From positions 1 to 6,826 of the forward strand of contig USGA01000035.1 in assembly GCA_900554085.1 (NCBI GenBank): DNA of 6,826 nt, given 5' to 3'. The position numbers were made by a program, and so were the translations under genes. The notes under the pieces are model-generated. The model searched no databases. It had not been told where the DNA came from and was given only the letters and a program-made list of their open reading frames with translations. The stretch comes from an uncultured Clostridia bacterium (GTDB lineage Bacteria > Bacillota > Clostridia > Christensenellales > CAG-917). Position 1 is the first letter of the stretch; the number at the start of each line of letters is the position of its first letter. Positions 1 to 6,353 of the stretch are shown in pieces.

Positions 1-653
1 GCAAAGTCGATGGTGATAATGTTGCCCACGCTGGAGGCCATCTGGTCCATCAGGCCGCAGGGCTTGCCGAAGTAGACGTTTTCGGCGTACTGGGAGGCAC
101 GCGCCTTGAAAACGGGGTTCAGTTTCCCGTCGTTGTAATAGACGTTGAGTATCTCGGCAATGACCAGTTCGAACGAACTGGACGAAGAAACGCCGCTTCC
201 CTTGGGAACGTTGGAGTTCATACAGGCGGTGAATCCGCCTATACCCGCTCCCGCTCTTCTGTAGAAGTCGAGCACTCCCTTTATGAGCGCGGTGGAGGTG
301 CCGAGTTCCGCCGCCCTGAACTCTATGTCGTTGACGTCAATGCGCATTGCGGGGTAATCCTCGGACTTGACCTCGATTATTCCGCCCGCGCGGGGAGAAA
401 CGGCGGCAAGCGTATCCACGCTGATAGCGGCGGCAAGCACTTTGCCCGCGTTGTGGTCGGTGTGATTGCCGACTATTTCGATTCTGCCGGGAGAGGAGAA
501 AAAGTCCGCGTTGTCACTGCCGAAAAGTTGCCTGTGCTGTTTGCGAAGAACATCGTATCTGCACACGTTCTTGTCTGCGTCCGCGCCGTATAAAGCCGCG
601 AGTGCGTCTGTCGAAAAGTTTTTGCCGTCAAAAGCCGCACAACCTGTTGCCAT
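1..653 (-). CDS. galK: Galactokinase, N-terminal part (cut by left edge)
   Basis: Cytoplasmic GHMP-family kinase that phosphorylates galactose with ATP to galactose-1-phosphate, the first committed Leloir step. Reading the minus strand from the ATG at 653 gives 217 uninterrupted codons. Seen: the galactokinase signature PGRIEIVGNHTDHNAG at residues 55-70, the ATP-binding GHMP motif VPKGSGVSSSSSFE at 149-162, and CGLMDQMASS at 199-208. By family comparison R57 and D203 would be the catalytic Arg/Asp pair. The signature has Asn-His-Thr-Asp-His where the E. coli-type enzyme has Glu-His-Thr-Asp-Tyr, a variant I recall from clostridial galactokinases. About 20 extra N-terminal residues precede the usual start of homology, also as in that subgroup. 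The start is supported by GGAG about nine bases upstream. The C-terminal half lies outside the window. It is divergent from galT, its pathway partner, which strengthens the call. A related sugar kinase of the same family cannot be fully excluded. Confidence 0.93.
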   Translation of the reverse strand, partial: MATGCAAFDGKNFSTDALAALYGADADKNVCRYDVLRKQHRQLFGSDNADFFSSPGRIEIVGNHTDHNAGKVLAAAISVDTLAAVSPRAGGIIEVKSEDYPAMRIDVNDIEFRAAELGTSTALIKGVLDFYRRAGAGIGGFTACMNSNVPKGSGVSSSSSFELVIAEILNVYYNDGKLNPVFKARASQYAENVYFGKPCGLMDQMASSVGNIITIDF

Positions 654-675
654 TGCCGCAATCTCCGTATATAAT
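647..675 (+). promoter_or_regulatory. Putative galT promoter
   Basis: TTGCCA (647-652), a 17-base spacer and a perfect TATAAT (670-675) form a strong sigma-A-like promoter. Its -35 box overlaps the galK start codon. Inferred start is near 682, giving galT a leader of about 70 bases that contains the galK promoter on the opposite strand. Confidence 0.65.
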
Positions 676-691
676 TAAAGATACATTTTTG

Positions 692-720
692 ATAATACCA
701 CAGCACCCTTGCGTTTGCAA
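692..720 (-). promoter_or_regulatory. Putative galK promoter
   Basis: On the minus strand, TTGCAA (720-715) is followed by a 17-base spacer and TATTAT (697-692). This is close to the sigma-A consensus with ideal spacing. Inferred transcription start is near 685, leaving a leader of about 30 bases before the galK ATG. It faces the galT promoter, so a polymerase leaving here crosses the galT -10 and -35 boxes. Based on sequence match only. Confidence 0.6.
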
Positions 721-721
721 G
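706..721. promoter_or_regulatory. Inverted repeat and cre-like half-site at the galK -35 box
   Basis: CTTGC (708-712) and GCAAG (717-721) form an inverted repeat around GTTT, covering the galK -35 box. Read on the minus strand, TTGCAAACGCAAGGG (720-706) fits the first part of the CcpA cre consensus (TTGNAANCG) but lacks the closing C and A/T. Catabolite repression of gal genes by CcpA is common in Firmicutes, so this is a plausible operator, but the match is incomplete. Confidence 0.25.
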
Positions 722-751
722 AAAAATGCGGTTGCTCGGAGGTTCCCTTTT

Positions 752-2314
752 ATGTCCGCGCGCAAATCCTATGAGGAAATTGCAAGAAACAACGTCGCCG
801 CTCTCGTCGCGTATGCCGAAAAGTATCTCGAACTCGACGGCGCAGACTCCGTTTACGTCGAAAATTCGCTTCTCGACCTCCTCGGACTGACCGAGCCCGC
901 CGATATCCGCCCCGAAGCGGACGAAGTGGGAAAGGATTTCTATCAGCCTCTTTCCGCTCTTTCCGAATATGCGGTGCGGAAAAAGTTGTGCGCCGAAGCC
1001 GACAGACTGCTTTTCGAGACAAAAATTATGGGTCTGCTCACTCCTCTGCCCTCCGTCGTCATCGAAAAATTCGACAACATAGCCGCCTACGAAGGTTCTA
1101 TGGAAGCGGCAAAGTGGCTGGGCAAACTGTCCGAAAACTGCGGTTACATCCGCCGTCCCGACATCGACAGGAACATCAAGTGGACCTATGAGAATCCCCG
1201 CGGCGACATCGTCGTGACAATCAACCTCGCCAAACCCGAAAAAACTCCCGAGGAAGTGCGCCGCGCCAAAGAGGCGAAAACAGGATATCCCAAATGCCTG
1301 CTCTGCGCCGAAAACGTCGGCTTTGCCGGCAATGCCGCACACCCCGCGCGCCAGACTCTCCGCACTATTCCTTTCGAACTCGACGGAGAAAACTGGTTTA
1401 TGCAGTTCTCGCCGTACGTTTATTTCGAAGAACACGTCATCGCAATCTCGCAGGTGCACCGTCCTATGTGCGTGAGCGCGGCGACATTCCGCCGTATGCT
1501 GGACTTCGTCGACCTCTTCCCCGATTATTTCATCGGTTCCAACGCCGCATTGCCCATAGTCGGCGGCTCCATTCTCGCGCACGACCACTATCAGGGAGGC
1601 AAAAAGGTGCTGCCCATTTTCAGGAGCGGCGCGCGCAAACACTTCCTTATGCGCAACTTCGCGGACGTCAACGTGGCGATTGCCGACTGGTATAACTCCG
1701 TCGTGCGTCTCGAGAGCAAAAACCGCGCTCAACTGCTCGAGGCAGCCGAACGTTTCCGCGCCGCCTGGGAGCAGTATTCCGACGACAGCGTGGGCATAAT
1801 CGCAATCGAAACCTCCGCGGACGGCACCGTTGTGCCTCATAACGCGGTTACCCCGATAGCCTGCATAAACGACGACGGACTTTACCGCATAGACCTCATT
1901 CTGCGCAACAACCGCACGGACGAGGAACACCCCTTCGGCATATTCCACCCCGCCAAGGAACTGCACAACATCAAGCAGGAAGCAATCGGCATCATCGAGG
2001 TGCAGGGACTGTTCATTCTGCCCGGCAGACTGCAGCGCGAATGCGAGGGAATAAAGGACCTGCTCACCGGCAAAACGCCTCTCGATTTCAAGGCTCTTGC
2101 AGACGAGGCTCACCCGTTGCACAAACACCTCGGAATGATAGCGCAACTGGCTTCCGACAACGGTACTTCCCTCTCCGAGGACAAAGCCGCCGACGTCATC
2201 ACCGACTACATCAACGAAGCCTGCGAGAAGATTCTCGACACCACCGCGGTGTTCAAGAATACCGAGGACGGACAGAACGCCTTCGAGCGTTTCATTCGTT
2301 CGGTCACCGATTGA
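752..2314 (+). CDS. galT: UDP-glucose--hexose-1-phosphate uridylyltransferase, class II
   Basis: Cytoplasmic enzyme that exchanges UMP between UDP-glucose and galactose-1-phosphate, giving UDP-galactose and glucose-1-phosphate, the Leloir step after galK. The product is 520 residues, typical of the Firmicutes class II family. Seen in order: a helical N-terminal region; YPKCLLCAENVGFAG at 179-193; HPARQ at 197-201; FSPYVYFEEH at 219-228; IGSNAALPIVGGSILAHDHY at 261-280 with Q281-G-G following; and a C-terminal HNIKQEAIGIIEVQGLFILP block at 405-424. The HDHYQ stretch corresponds to the HxHxQ active-site motif. An upstream in-frame start at 602 exists but would lie inside galK and upstream of the predicted transcription start. 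The ATG at 752 is chosen because GGAGG (738-742) sits nine bases before it and homology begins there. No frame disruption is seen. A clear intrinsic terminator does not follow. Confidence 0.96.
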   Translation: MSARKSYEEIARNNVAALVAYAEKYLELDGADSVYVENSLLDLLGLTEPADIRPEADEVGKDFYQPLSALSEYAVRKKLCAEADRLLFETKIMGLLTPLPSVVIEKFDNIAAYEGSMEAAKWLGKLSENCGYIRRPDIDRNIKWTYENPRGDIVVTINLAKPEKTPEEVRRAKEAKTGYPKCLLCAENVGFAGNAAHPARQTLRTIPFELDGENWFMQFSPYVYFEEHVIAISQVHRPMCVSAATFRRMLDFVDLFPDYFIGSNAALPIVGGSILAHDHYQGGKKVLPIFRSGARKHFLMRNFADVNVAIADWYNSVVRLESKNRAQLLEAAERFRAAWEQYSDDSVGIIAIETSADGTVVPHNAVTPIACINDDGLYRIDLILRNNRTDEEHPFGIFHPAKELHNIKQEAIGIIEVQGLFILPGRLQRECEGIKDLLTGKTPLDFKALADEAHPLHKHLGMIAQLASDNGTSLSEDKAADVITDYINEACEKILDTTAVFKNTEDGQNAFERFIRSVTD

Positions 2315-2315
2315 G

Positions 2316-2332
2316 AAGCGTCAGCGACGTTT
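2316..2332 (+). terminator. Small hairpin after galT, weak terminator candidate
   Basis: AAGCGTC and GACGTTT pair around a three-base AGC loop (seven pairs including one G-T wobble), starting two bases after the galT stop. Only three Ts follow on the 3' side and there is no true U-tract, so termination would be weak at best. It may only mark the galT 3' end. Confidence 0.25.
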
Positions 2333-2338
2333 AGCACA

Positions 2339-2368
2339 TTGACTTAACGCGCACTTTAACGTCAGAAT
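2339..2368 (+). promoter_or_regulatory. Possible weak promoter before the ABC ATPase
   Basis: TTGACT (2339-2344) is a good -35 match. CAGAAT (2363-2368), 18 bases further on, matches four of six -10 positions. This would start a transcript just ahead of the ATPase and suggests the transporter need not depend on galT readthrough. The -10 box is poor, so this is tentative. Confidence 0.3.
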
Positions 2369-2407
2369 CCGACGGTTGAATTGCGCCTTTTGTTAAGGGA
2401 GGGGGAA

Positions 2408-3151
2408 ATGGCACTAATCGAGGCGCGTGGCGTCAGCCACACCTACAACGGTGCAAACAACGTGCTCGACGGCGTGGATTTGACCGTAGAGCGCGGAGAA
2501 TTTGTGACCGTGCTCGGCGCTTCGGGCAGCGGAAAGACAACACTGATTTCCATTCTCGGCGGGATAGAACGTCCTTCGTCAGGCAGCGTATTCTTAGACG
2601 GCGCGGAGATTACGCGTATGAAAGAACGTCAACTCGCCGTGTTGCGCCGCACAAAACTCGGATTTGTCTTTCAGTTTTTCAACCTCGCGCCTTACCTCAC
2701 CGCCGAACAAAACATTCTGGTGCCCGTCTATCTTGCGGGCAAAAAAAAGAAATCCGTCCTTTCCCGACTGGATTACCTTGTGGATTTTATGGGAATCTCC
2801 CACCGCCGCGACGCTCTTCCCGCAGAAATGTCGGGCGGCGAACAACAACGCACCGCAATAGCCCGCGCGCTCATTTACGAGCCGGAAATACTGTTCCTCG
2901 ACGAACCGACAGGCAACCTCGACAGCAAGAACGCAGAAGAGGTTATGCGATTGCTTTCGACGGTCAATTCCGAATTCGGCACCACGATTATTCAGGTTAC
3001 TCACAGCGAAAGCAACGCCCTTTACGGCGGGCGCATAATTCGCATTTCCGACGGCAAAATCGTCGCGGACGAAAGGACGGAGCACCCCGCGGGCGACCCG
3101 TTGCCCGCCGACGACGCGGCGGCTTCCTCCGCAGGTGCGGTCAATCCCTAG
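2408..3151 (+). CDS. ABC transporter ATP-binding protein, LolD/MacB/YbbA type
   Basis: Cytoplasmic ATPase that powers an FtsX-like permease at the membrane; its partner gene starts nine bases downstream. The product is 247 residues. Seen: Walker A GASGSGKT at 37-44, Q-loop Q89 in VFQFFNLAPYLTA, the signature MSGGEQQRTAIARAL at 141-155, Walker B ILFLDEPTGNLD at 161-172 with E166 as likely catalytic base, and H-loop H199 in QVTHSES. The FQFFNL and LDEPTGNLD wording is typical of the MacB/LolD/FtsE group. After about residue 222 comes a tail rich in Ala, Asp and Pro that the core fold does not need. The ATG at 2408 is preceded by GGGAGGGG (2397-2404); an in-frame TTG at 2381 is unlikely because it lies upstream of that ribosome site. 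The substrate cannot be read from the ATPase. All catalytic motifs are intact, unlike the partner permease frame. Confidence 0.95.
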   Translation: MALIEARGVSHTYNGANNVLDGVDLTVERGEFVTVLGASGSGKTTLISILGGIERPSSGSVFLDGAEITRMKERQLAVLRRTKLGFVFQFFNLAPYLTAEQNILVPVYLAGKKKKSVLSRLDYLVDFMGISHRRDALPAEMSGGEQQRTAIARALIYEPEILFLDEPTGNLDSKNAEEVMRLLSTVNSEFGTTIIQVTHSESNALYGGRIIRISDGKIVADERTEHPAGDPLPADDAAASSAGAVNP

Positions 3152-3160
3152 AGGCGCGCG

Positions 3161-3839
3161 ATGTCCGTCATTCTCATGCACACTCTGAAAAGCATGGGCA
3201 AACGCCCCGTCCAGACCGCGATTATCGTCGTGTCGGTCGTCATTACGGCGGCGTGTATCGTGCTTATGCTGGCAATGCCCGACATTTTCTTCGACTGCTA
3301 TGTGCTGATAAGCGGCAGGATCTACGGCAACGCCCAATATTATTTCGAGGTCGTCATCGGAGACGGCACAAAGGATTATCACGACATTTTCCCCGTTCTG
3401 GACCGCGCTTTCGGCGACGAATGGTACGCCGTAATCGACTACGGCGAAGTGGCGGCAAAGACGGAATCGTTCAACCTTATGTGCGAAATCTACATCGCCG
3501 ACGACCTCGACAGGTTCAATTCGCTCAACGACGCCGTGCCCTGCGCCGCTTTGCCCGAAGAGGAATTGCCGGAGGGCTACGCGCCCGTGTGCGTGTCCGA
3601 ATTTTTCACGGAAAAATCGGGCTTGTCGCTCGGCGACACATTCTCCGTCGTGCCCGTCGGCAACGCGGTGGTCGCCGCCGTTATGCCCGACAGCGGACAT
3701 TATTTCTCGCACCCCTACCCCAAACTCGCCGTTCAGCGGGGACTCGACACCGTCCTCGCGCCCACTTTCAGCGTGCGCGTGACCACACCCGTGGACCGCG
3801 ACACCGCTTTGCGCACGGCGGACGAAATCGCCGCGGCGC
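3161..3839 (+). CDS. FtsX-like ABC permease, N-terminal segment (frame broken)
   Basis: This is the first 226 codons of the membrane partner of the upstream ATPase. It begins at an ATG with GAGG (3151-3154) six bases ahead, overlapping the ATPase stop codon, which suggests translational coupling. Residues 1-15 are a short basic cytoplasmic start. Residues about 17-39 form the first membrane helix (IIVVSVVITAACIVLMLA). The rest is the first extracytoplasmic domain, which contains SGLSLGDTFSV near residues 152-162, a pattern typical of MacB-like core domains. After codon 226 (GCG, 3836-3838) this frame continues open to 4612, but the translation turns into arginine- and histidine-rich sequence with no membrane character. 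The sensible protein resumes in another frame from 3840. I therefore end this segment at the shift and read it as one gene with the following entry. Confidence 0.8.
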
Positions 3840-3842
3840 GAA
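3829..3842 (+). other. Frameshift junction in the permease gene
   Basis: Coding moves here from the frame of 3161 to the frame of 3840, a net gain of one base or loss of two. The last sensible codons are GAC GAA ATC GCC GCG GCG (3821-3838), one spare C (3839), then GAA CAC GAC GAT (from 3840). The shift lies at the end of a perfect ten-base palindrome CGCCGCGGCG (3829-3838). Such GC-rich self-complementary tracts are prone to sequencing and replication errors. No known slippery motif or stop codon is present that would suggest programmed shifting. Confidence 0.75.
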
Positions 3843-5654
3843 CACGACGATGTCGGCTCGTACGCCGAGGACTTCGCCGAGGCGCGCACCGCGGAAAATA
3901 TGCCGGCGGTGCTTGTGGCGGGCATACTCATCATCGTAACCATGGTCGTGCTCCTGCGCCTGTCGTGCACCTCCGTCGTGCGAGCGCGCTCCGAGGAACT
4001 GGTGCGTTTCAAGGCGGCGGGCGCAACGCCCGCGCAATGTATGGCGATACTGCTCGGCGAAACGACGGTTTACACTCTCGTCGGCGGGCTGGTCGGGCTG
4101 GGCTTCGGCAAATTGCTGATAGACCGTCTGACCTCGGGCTTCCGCATTGCCGGCGCGTTTTCTTTCGACGCCGAACCGTGGACATACGCCGTGGCGTTCC
4201 TGCTCGCCTTTGCGGTCGGCATTTCGACTGCCGCCGCCGCGTCCGCCTCTTTCGCTTCGCGGTCGGCGACGCGTCTGCTCACCGAAAAGGACAAGCCCGT
4301 GAGGGCGGCGCACCCTGCCGTCCCCGCCGTTTTTGCCGCGGCGACGGTGGCGTTCGGCGTCGCGCCCGTCTTCTCCGACGGCGAAGAAATCTATGCATTC
4401 ATGGTGCTCTTTTTGTGCTGCGCCTGCCTCTTCACCGCCACGGTCATGCCCTACGCCGTGCGTTTCCTTTGCTTCCTGCACGGCAAAATACGCGGTACGG
4501 GCACATCCTACATCGCCGCGCAGAACGCCACGGCGGCGCCGTTCGCGGCGCGCACGGCGACCGCCCTCGCCCTGCTCATTTCCTTCGTTTTCACGGCAAG
4601 TATGCTGATTGATGTCGTCAAGGTTCTCTCGTCGCCCGCGCAAAAACGCTTCGAGTTCGACATCGTCGTGGTGGACGACAACATACAGACGAAAGCCGAC
4701 GCGGACGAAGCGTTCGTAAAGTATTCCGCAATGGACGGCGTGGACACCGTGTATGTCACCACAAAAAAGATAATCCGTTTCATCGACGACCACCCCGACA
4801 CCAATTTCCACTCCACCCTGATTATCGGACTGCGCAACGGCGACGACCTGCGGAGATTCTGTAAAGGCACGGACGACGACACCGTGCGGCGCTTCGACGA
4901 CGAAAGCACGGATTTCCCCGTGGTAATCAACTACTACATCGCCGACGAGCTGGGACTTTCCGTAGGCGACACCTACATTCTCGCCAACGCCGACATAAGT
5001 CCGCGGGAGTTGACGGTGGTGGGCATAGACTATACGGCGTCCAACTTCGATATGTACATCTACACGCGCTTCGATGTGTGCAACACATTCTCGCCGCAGG
5101 CGCCCATCGTCTACATAGACGCGGCGGGCGCGACGACGGCAGATTTCGCGCAGTACGCCGACGGCAACACCGTGCTTGTCTTCGACGGCGACAATTACAA
5201 TATGGAATCCACCACTTTCTCGATGGACGGATTACTGTCGTCTTTCGGAGCAATAATCTATGTCGCCGCCGCAATGGGGCTGGTAAACCTCATCGCCGTT
5301 TCGTCCTCCGAGAGAAAACGCGAACGCGAACTGTTCCGTCTTGCGGGCTTTGCGCCCTCGGACAGCGCGCGCTTCCACCTTGCCGAAGCGCTGTCGTCGA
5401 TATTGCTCGGCGGCGTGGCGGGCACGGTGTACGCGCTTGCGATAACCTCAGTCCTGGAACCCTTCTCGCGCGTGCTGGGCAAATATGTCGCGGGCTATGT
5501 CTCCGCAGTCTCCCTTGTGCCCGTGGCGCTCGCCGCCTGCGCCCTCGTGTTGCTGTGCCAGACGACATTCAACCTCGCTCCCCTCGCTCTCGCCGCCGTC
5601 CGACGCAAACGCAACGCCGCGCGGACGCGCAGAAGAAAGGCGGCAACAAATTGA
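3840..5654 (+). CDS. FtsX-like ABC permease, C-terminal segment (two FtsX units overall)
   Basis: Continuation of the permease after the frameshift; joined with the N-terminal segment it would be about 830 residues. The first ATG in this frame is at 3900 and lacks a good ribosome site, so independent translation is doubtful. Numbering from that ATG, membrane helices lie near residues 2-21, 50-72 and 94-112 (with helix one these complete FtsX unit one), 138-155 and 163-185 (linker pair), and 217-238. A second extracytoplasmic domain spans about 245-445. Final helices lie near 448-470, 495-520 and 532-555. Family motifs are RARSEELVRFKAAGATPAQ (28-46) and SERKRERELFRLAGFAPSD near 473-491, one per FtsX unit. 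Ten helices with two large outer domains resembles YbbP of the YbbA-YbbP pair rather than BceB-type permeases, which have one. The C terminus is strongly basic. Substrate unknown. Confidence 0.85.
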   Translation, partial: EHDDVGSYAEDFAEARTAENMPAVLVAGILIIVTMVVLLRLSCTSVVRARSEELVRFKAAGATPAQCMAILLGETTVYTLVGGLVGLGFGKLLIDRLTSGFRIAGAFSFDAEPWTYAVAFLLAFAVGISTAAAASASFASRSATRLLTEKDKPVRAAHPAVPAVFAAATVAFGVAPVFSDGEEIYAFMVLFLCCACLFTATVMPYAVRFLCFLHGKIRGTGTSYIAAQNATAAPFAARTATALALLISFVFTASMLIDVVKVLSSPAQKRFEFDIVVVDDNIQTKADADEAFVKYSAMDGVDTVYVTTKKIIRFIDDHPDTNFHSTLIIGLRNGDDLRRFCKGTDDDTVRRFDDESTDFPVVINYYIADELGLSVGDTYILANADISPRELTVVGIDYTASNFDMYIYTRFDVCNTFSPQAPIVYIDAAGATTADFAQYADGNTVLVFDGDNYNMESTTFSMDGLLSSFGAIIYVAAAMGLVNLIAVSSSERKRERELFRLAGFAPSDSARFHLAEALSSILLGGVAGTVYALAITSVLEPFSRVLGKYVAGYVSAVSLVPVALAACALVLLCQTTFNLAPLALAAVRRKRNAARTRRRKAATN

Positions 5655-5663
5655 CGGCGGCTC

Positions 5664-5692
5664 TTGTTTTTGCAAAAAACGGAGCGTATAAT
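5664..5692 (+). promoter_or_regulatory. Promoter of the small membrane protein gene
   Basis: TTGTTT (5664-5669), a 17-base spacer and a perfect TATAAT (5687-5692) lie just after the permease stop, giving the next gene its own transcript with a leader of about 30 bases. A perfect 12-base palindrome TTTTTGCAAAAA (5667-5678) overlaps the -35 box and spacer and could be an operator, though it may simply reflect AT-rich promoter DNA. Confidence 0.65.
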
Positions 5693-5730
5693 ATTGCTGA
5701 ACAAAAACAAACTTTATAAGAGGTGTTTTT

Positions 5731-6246
5731 ATGAGCGCTAAAACCAAATCCACAACTGTCAACGCCAAAAGCGATTACGTGCTTGCGGCAATAGCATTCT
5801 GCGTGGTGGGCGTGTTGTTCTGCTATTCGCAGTCCTCCATCACCATTACGCTTTCGATGCTCGCAATCGGCACCGTCCTCACAGTGCTCGGTCTGCTCGA
5901 ACTCATCAACAAGAACTTTATCGTCGGCGCAATCGAAGCGGCTATCGGTATCGTGCTTATCGTGCTTGCCTGCGTGCAACCCAATGCGTCCCTCATTCTG
6001 CTCGGAGTTGCGGCGATATTGTTCGGTCTGTTCGTGCTGTTCGTGAACATCAAGTCCATAAAAGGCGTATACGGCGTGTTCGTCATTCTCATCTGCCTCT
6101 TCGCCCTTACCGTCGGCGCACTGTTCATAGCGGCTTACTTCGAATCCACGGCCGAAATATTCATCGCCCTCGGCGCAATCAGCATTGCGGTCGGCGTGGT
6201 GCTTATCGTTCGCAGACTGTTCTACGCAATCAAGCGCAAGGACTGA
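5731..6246 (+). CDS. Small six-helix membrane protein, HdeD/DUF308-like
   Basis: A 171-residue protein of unknown function, almost entirely hydrophobic. Predicted membrane helices lie near residues 16-33, 38-58, 64-82, 86-106, 112-136 and 141-160. A short polar N terminus (MSAKTKSTTVNAKSD) and a basic C-terminal end (RRLFYAIKRKD) are both likely cytoplasmic. Helices come in closely spaced pairs rich in Gly, Ile, Leu and Val (for example GAIEAAIGIVLIVLA, then LILLGVAAILFGLFVLF). This resembles the paired short repeats of the HdeD/DUF308 group, but I assign that only by general look. No catalytic motif, signal peptidase site or conserved charged residue within the membrane stands out. AAGAGG (5718-5723) seven bases before the ATG supports the start. 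It has its own promoter and a strong terminator, so it is a single-gene unit despite following the permease on the same strand. Confidence 0.85.
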   Translation: MSAKTKSTTVNAKSDYVLAAIAFCVVGVLFCYSQSSITITLSMLAIGTVLTVLGLLELINKNFIVGAIEAAIGIVLIVLACVQPNASLILLGVAAILFGLFVLFVNIKSIKGVYGVFVILICLFALTVGALFIAAYFESTAEIFIALGAISIAVGVVLIVRRLFYAIKRKD

Positions 6247-6271
6247 CACCCGAAACCCAATCTACAGCAAG

Positions 6272-6304
6272 CCCCGTCCGAATTACGGACGGGGTTTTTG
6301 TTTT
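6272..6304 (+). terminator. Strong intrinsic terminator
   Basis: CCCCGTCCG (6272-6280) pairs perfectly with CGGACGGGG (6286-6294) around the loop AATTA, followed by TTTTTGTTTT. Nine mostly G-C pairs plus a T-rich tail make this a textbook Rho-independent terminator, 26 bases after the small membrane protein stop. It insulates that unit from the dehydrogenase gene. Confidence 0.95.
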
Positions 6305-6310
6305 GACAAT

Positions 6311-6353
6311 CCGCAAACGGAAACTCGGTCTTTTCACGGCGCTTGGTTTGCGG
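6311..6353. repeat. Spaced 8-bp perfect inverted repeat around the dehydrogenase promoter
   Basis: CCGCAAAC (6311-6318) and GTTTGCGG (6346-6353) are exact reverse complements separated by 27 bases. The right arm abuts the TATAAT box and the left arm lies upstream of the -35 region. Both arms sit upstream of the predicted start, so they act as DNA rather than RNA. Half-sites on either side of the -35 region are what a dimeric or looping regulator would use. No regulator is identified. Confidence 0.45.

Noticed and set aside
602..751. Upstream 50-codon extension of galT
   Set aside because: It overlaps the galK coding start, begins upstream of the predicted transcription start and lacks family homology. 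The ATG at 752 has GGAGG at good spacing.
473..2146. Long open frame (557 codons) on the minus strand across galT
   Set aside because: It is exactly antisense to a complete, motif-bearing galT and reads galK sequence out of frame at its end. Its composition is that of a shadow created by GC-rich codon use.
2741..2749. In-frame A AAA AAG slippery heptamer in the ATPase, like the dnaX shift site
   Set aside because: A -1 shift would remove the signature, Walker B and H-loop, and I see no upstream Shine-Dalgarno-like stimulator or strong downstream stem. It is best read as a lysine run.
3829..3845. Programmed +1 frameshifting to join the two permease segments
   Set aside because: There is no stop codon, no CUU-type slip site and no re-pairing possible for the GCG tRNA in the +1 frame. 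Mutation or sequence error is simpler.
2594..4012. Long minus-strand open frame (472 codons) over the ATPase and permease
   Set aside because: Antisense to two genes with clear family motifs, with no ribosome site or recognisable domain; another GC-bias shadow. The similar minus frame at 3768-4811 is rejected for the same reason.
3840..4612. Continuation of the 3161 frame beyond the shift to its stop at 4612
   Set aside because: The translation becomes Arg/His/Gly-rich without membrane helices, while the other frame over the same bases gives proper FtsX helices and motifs.
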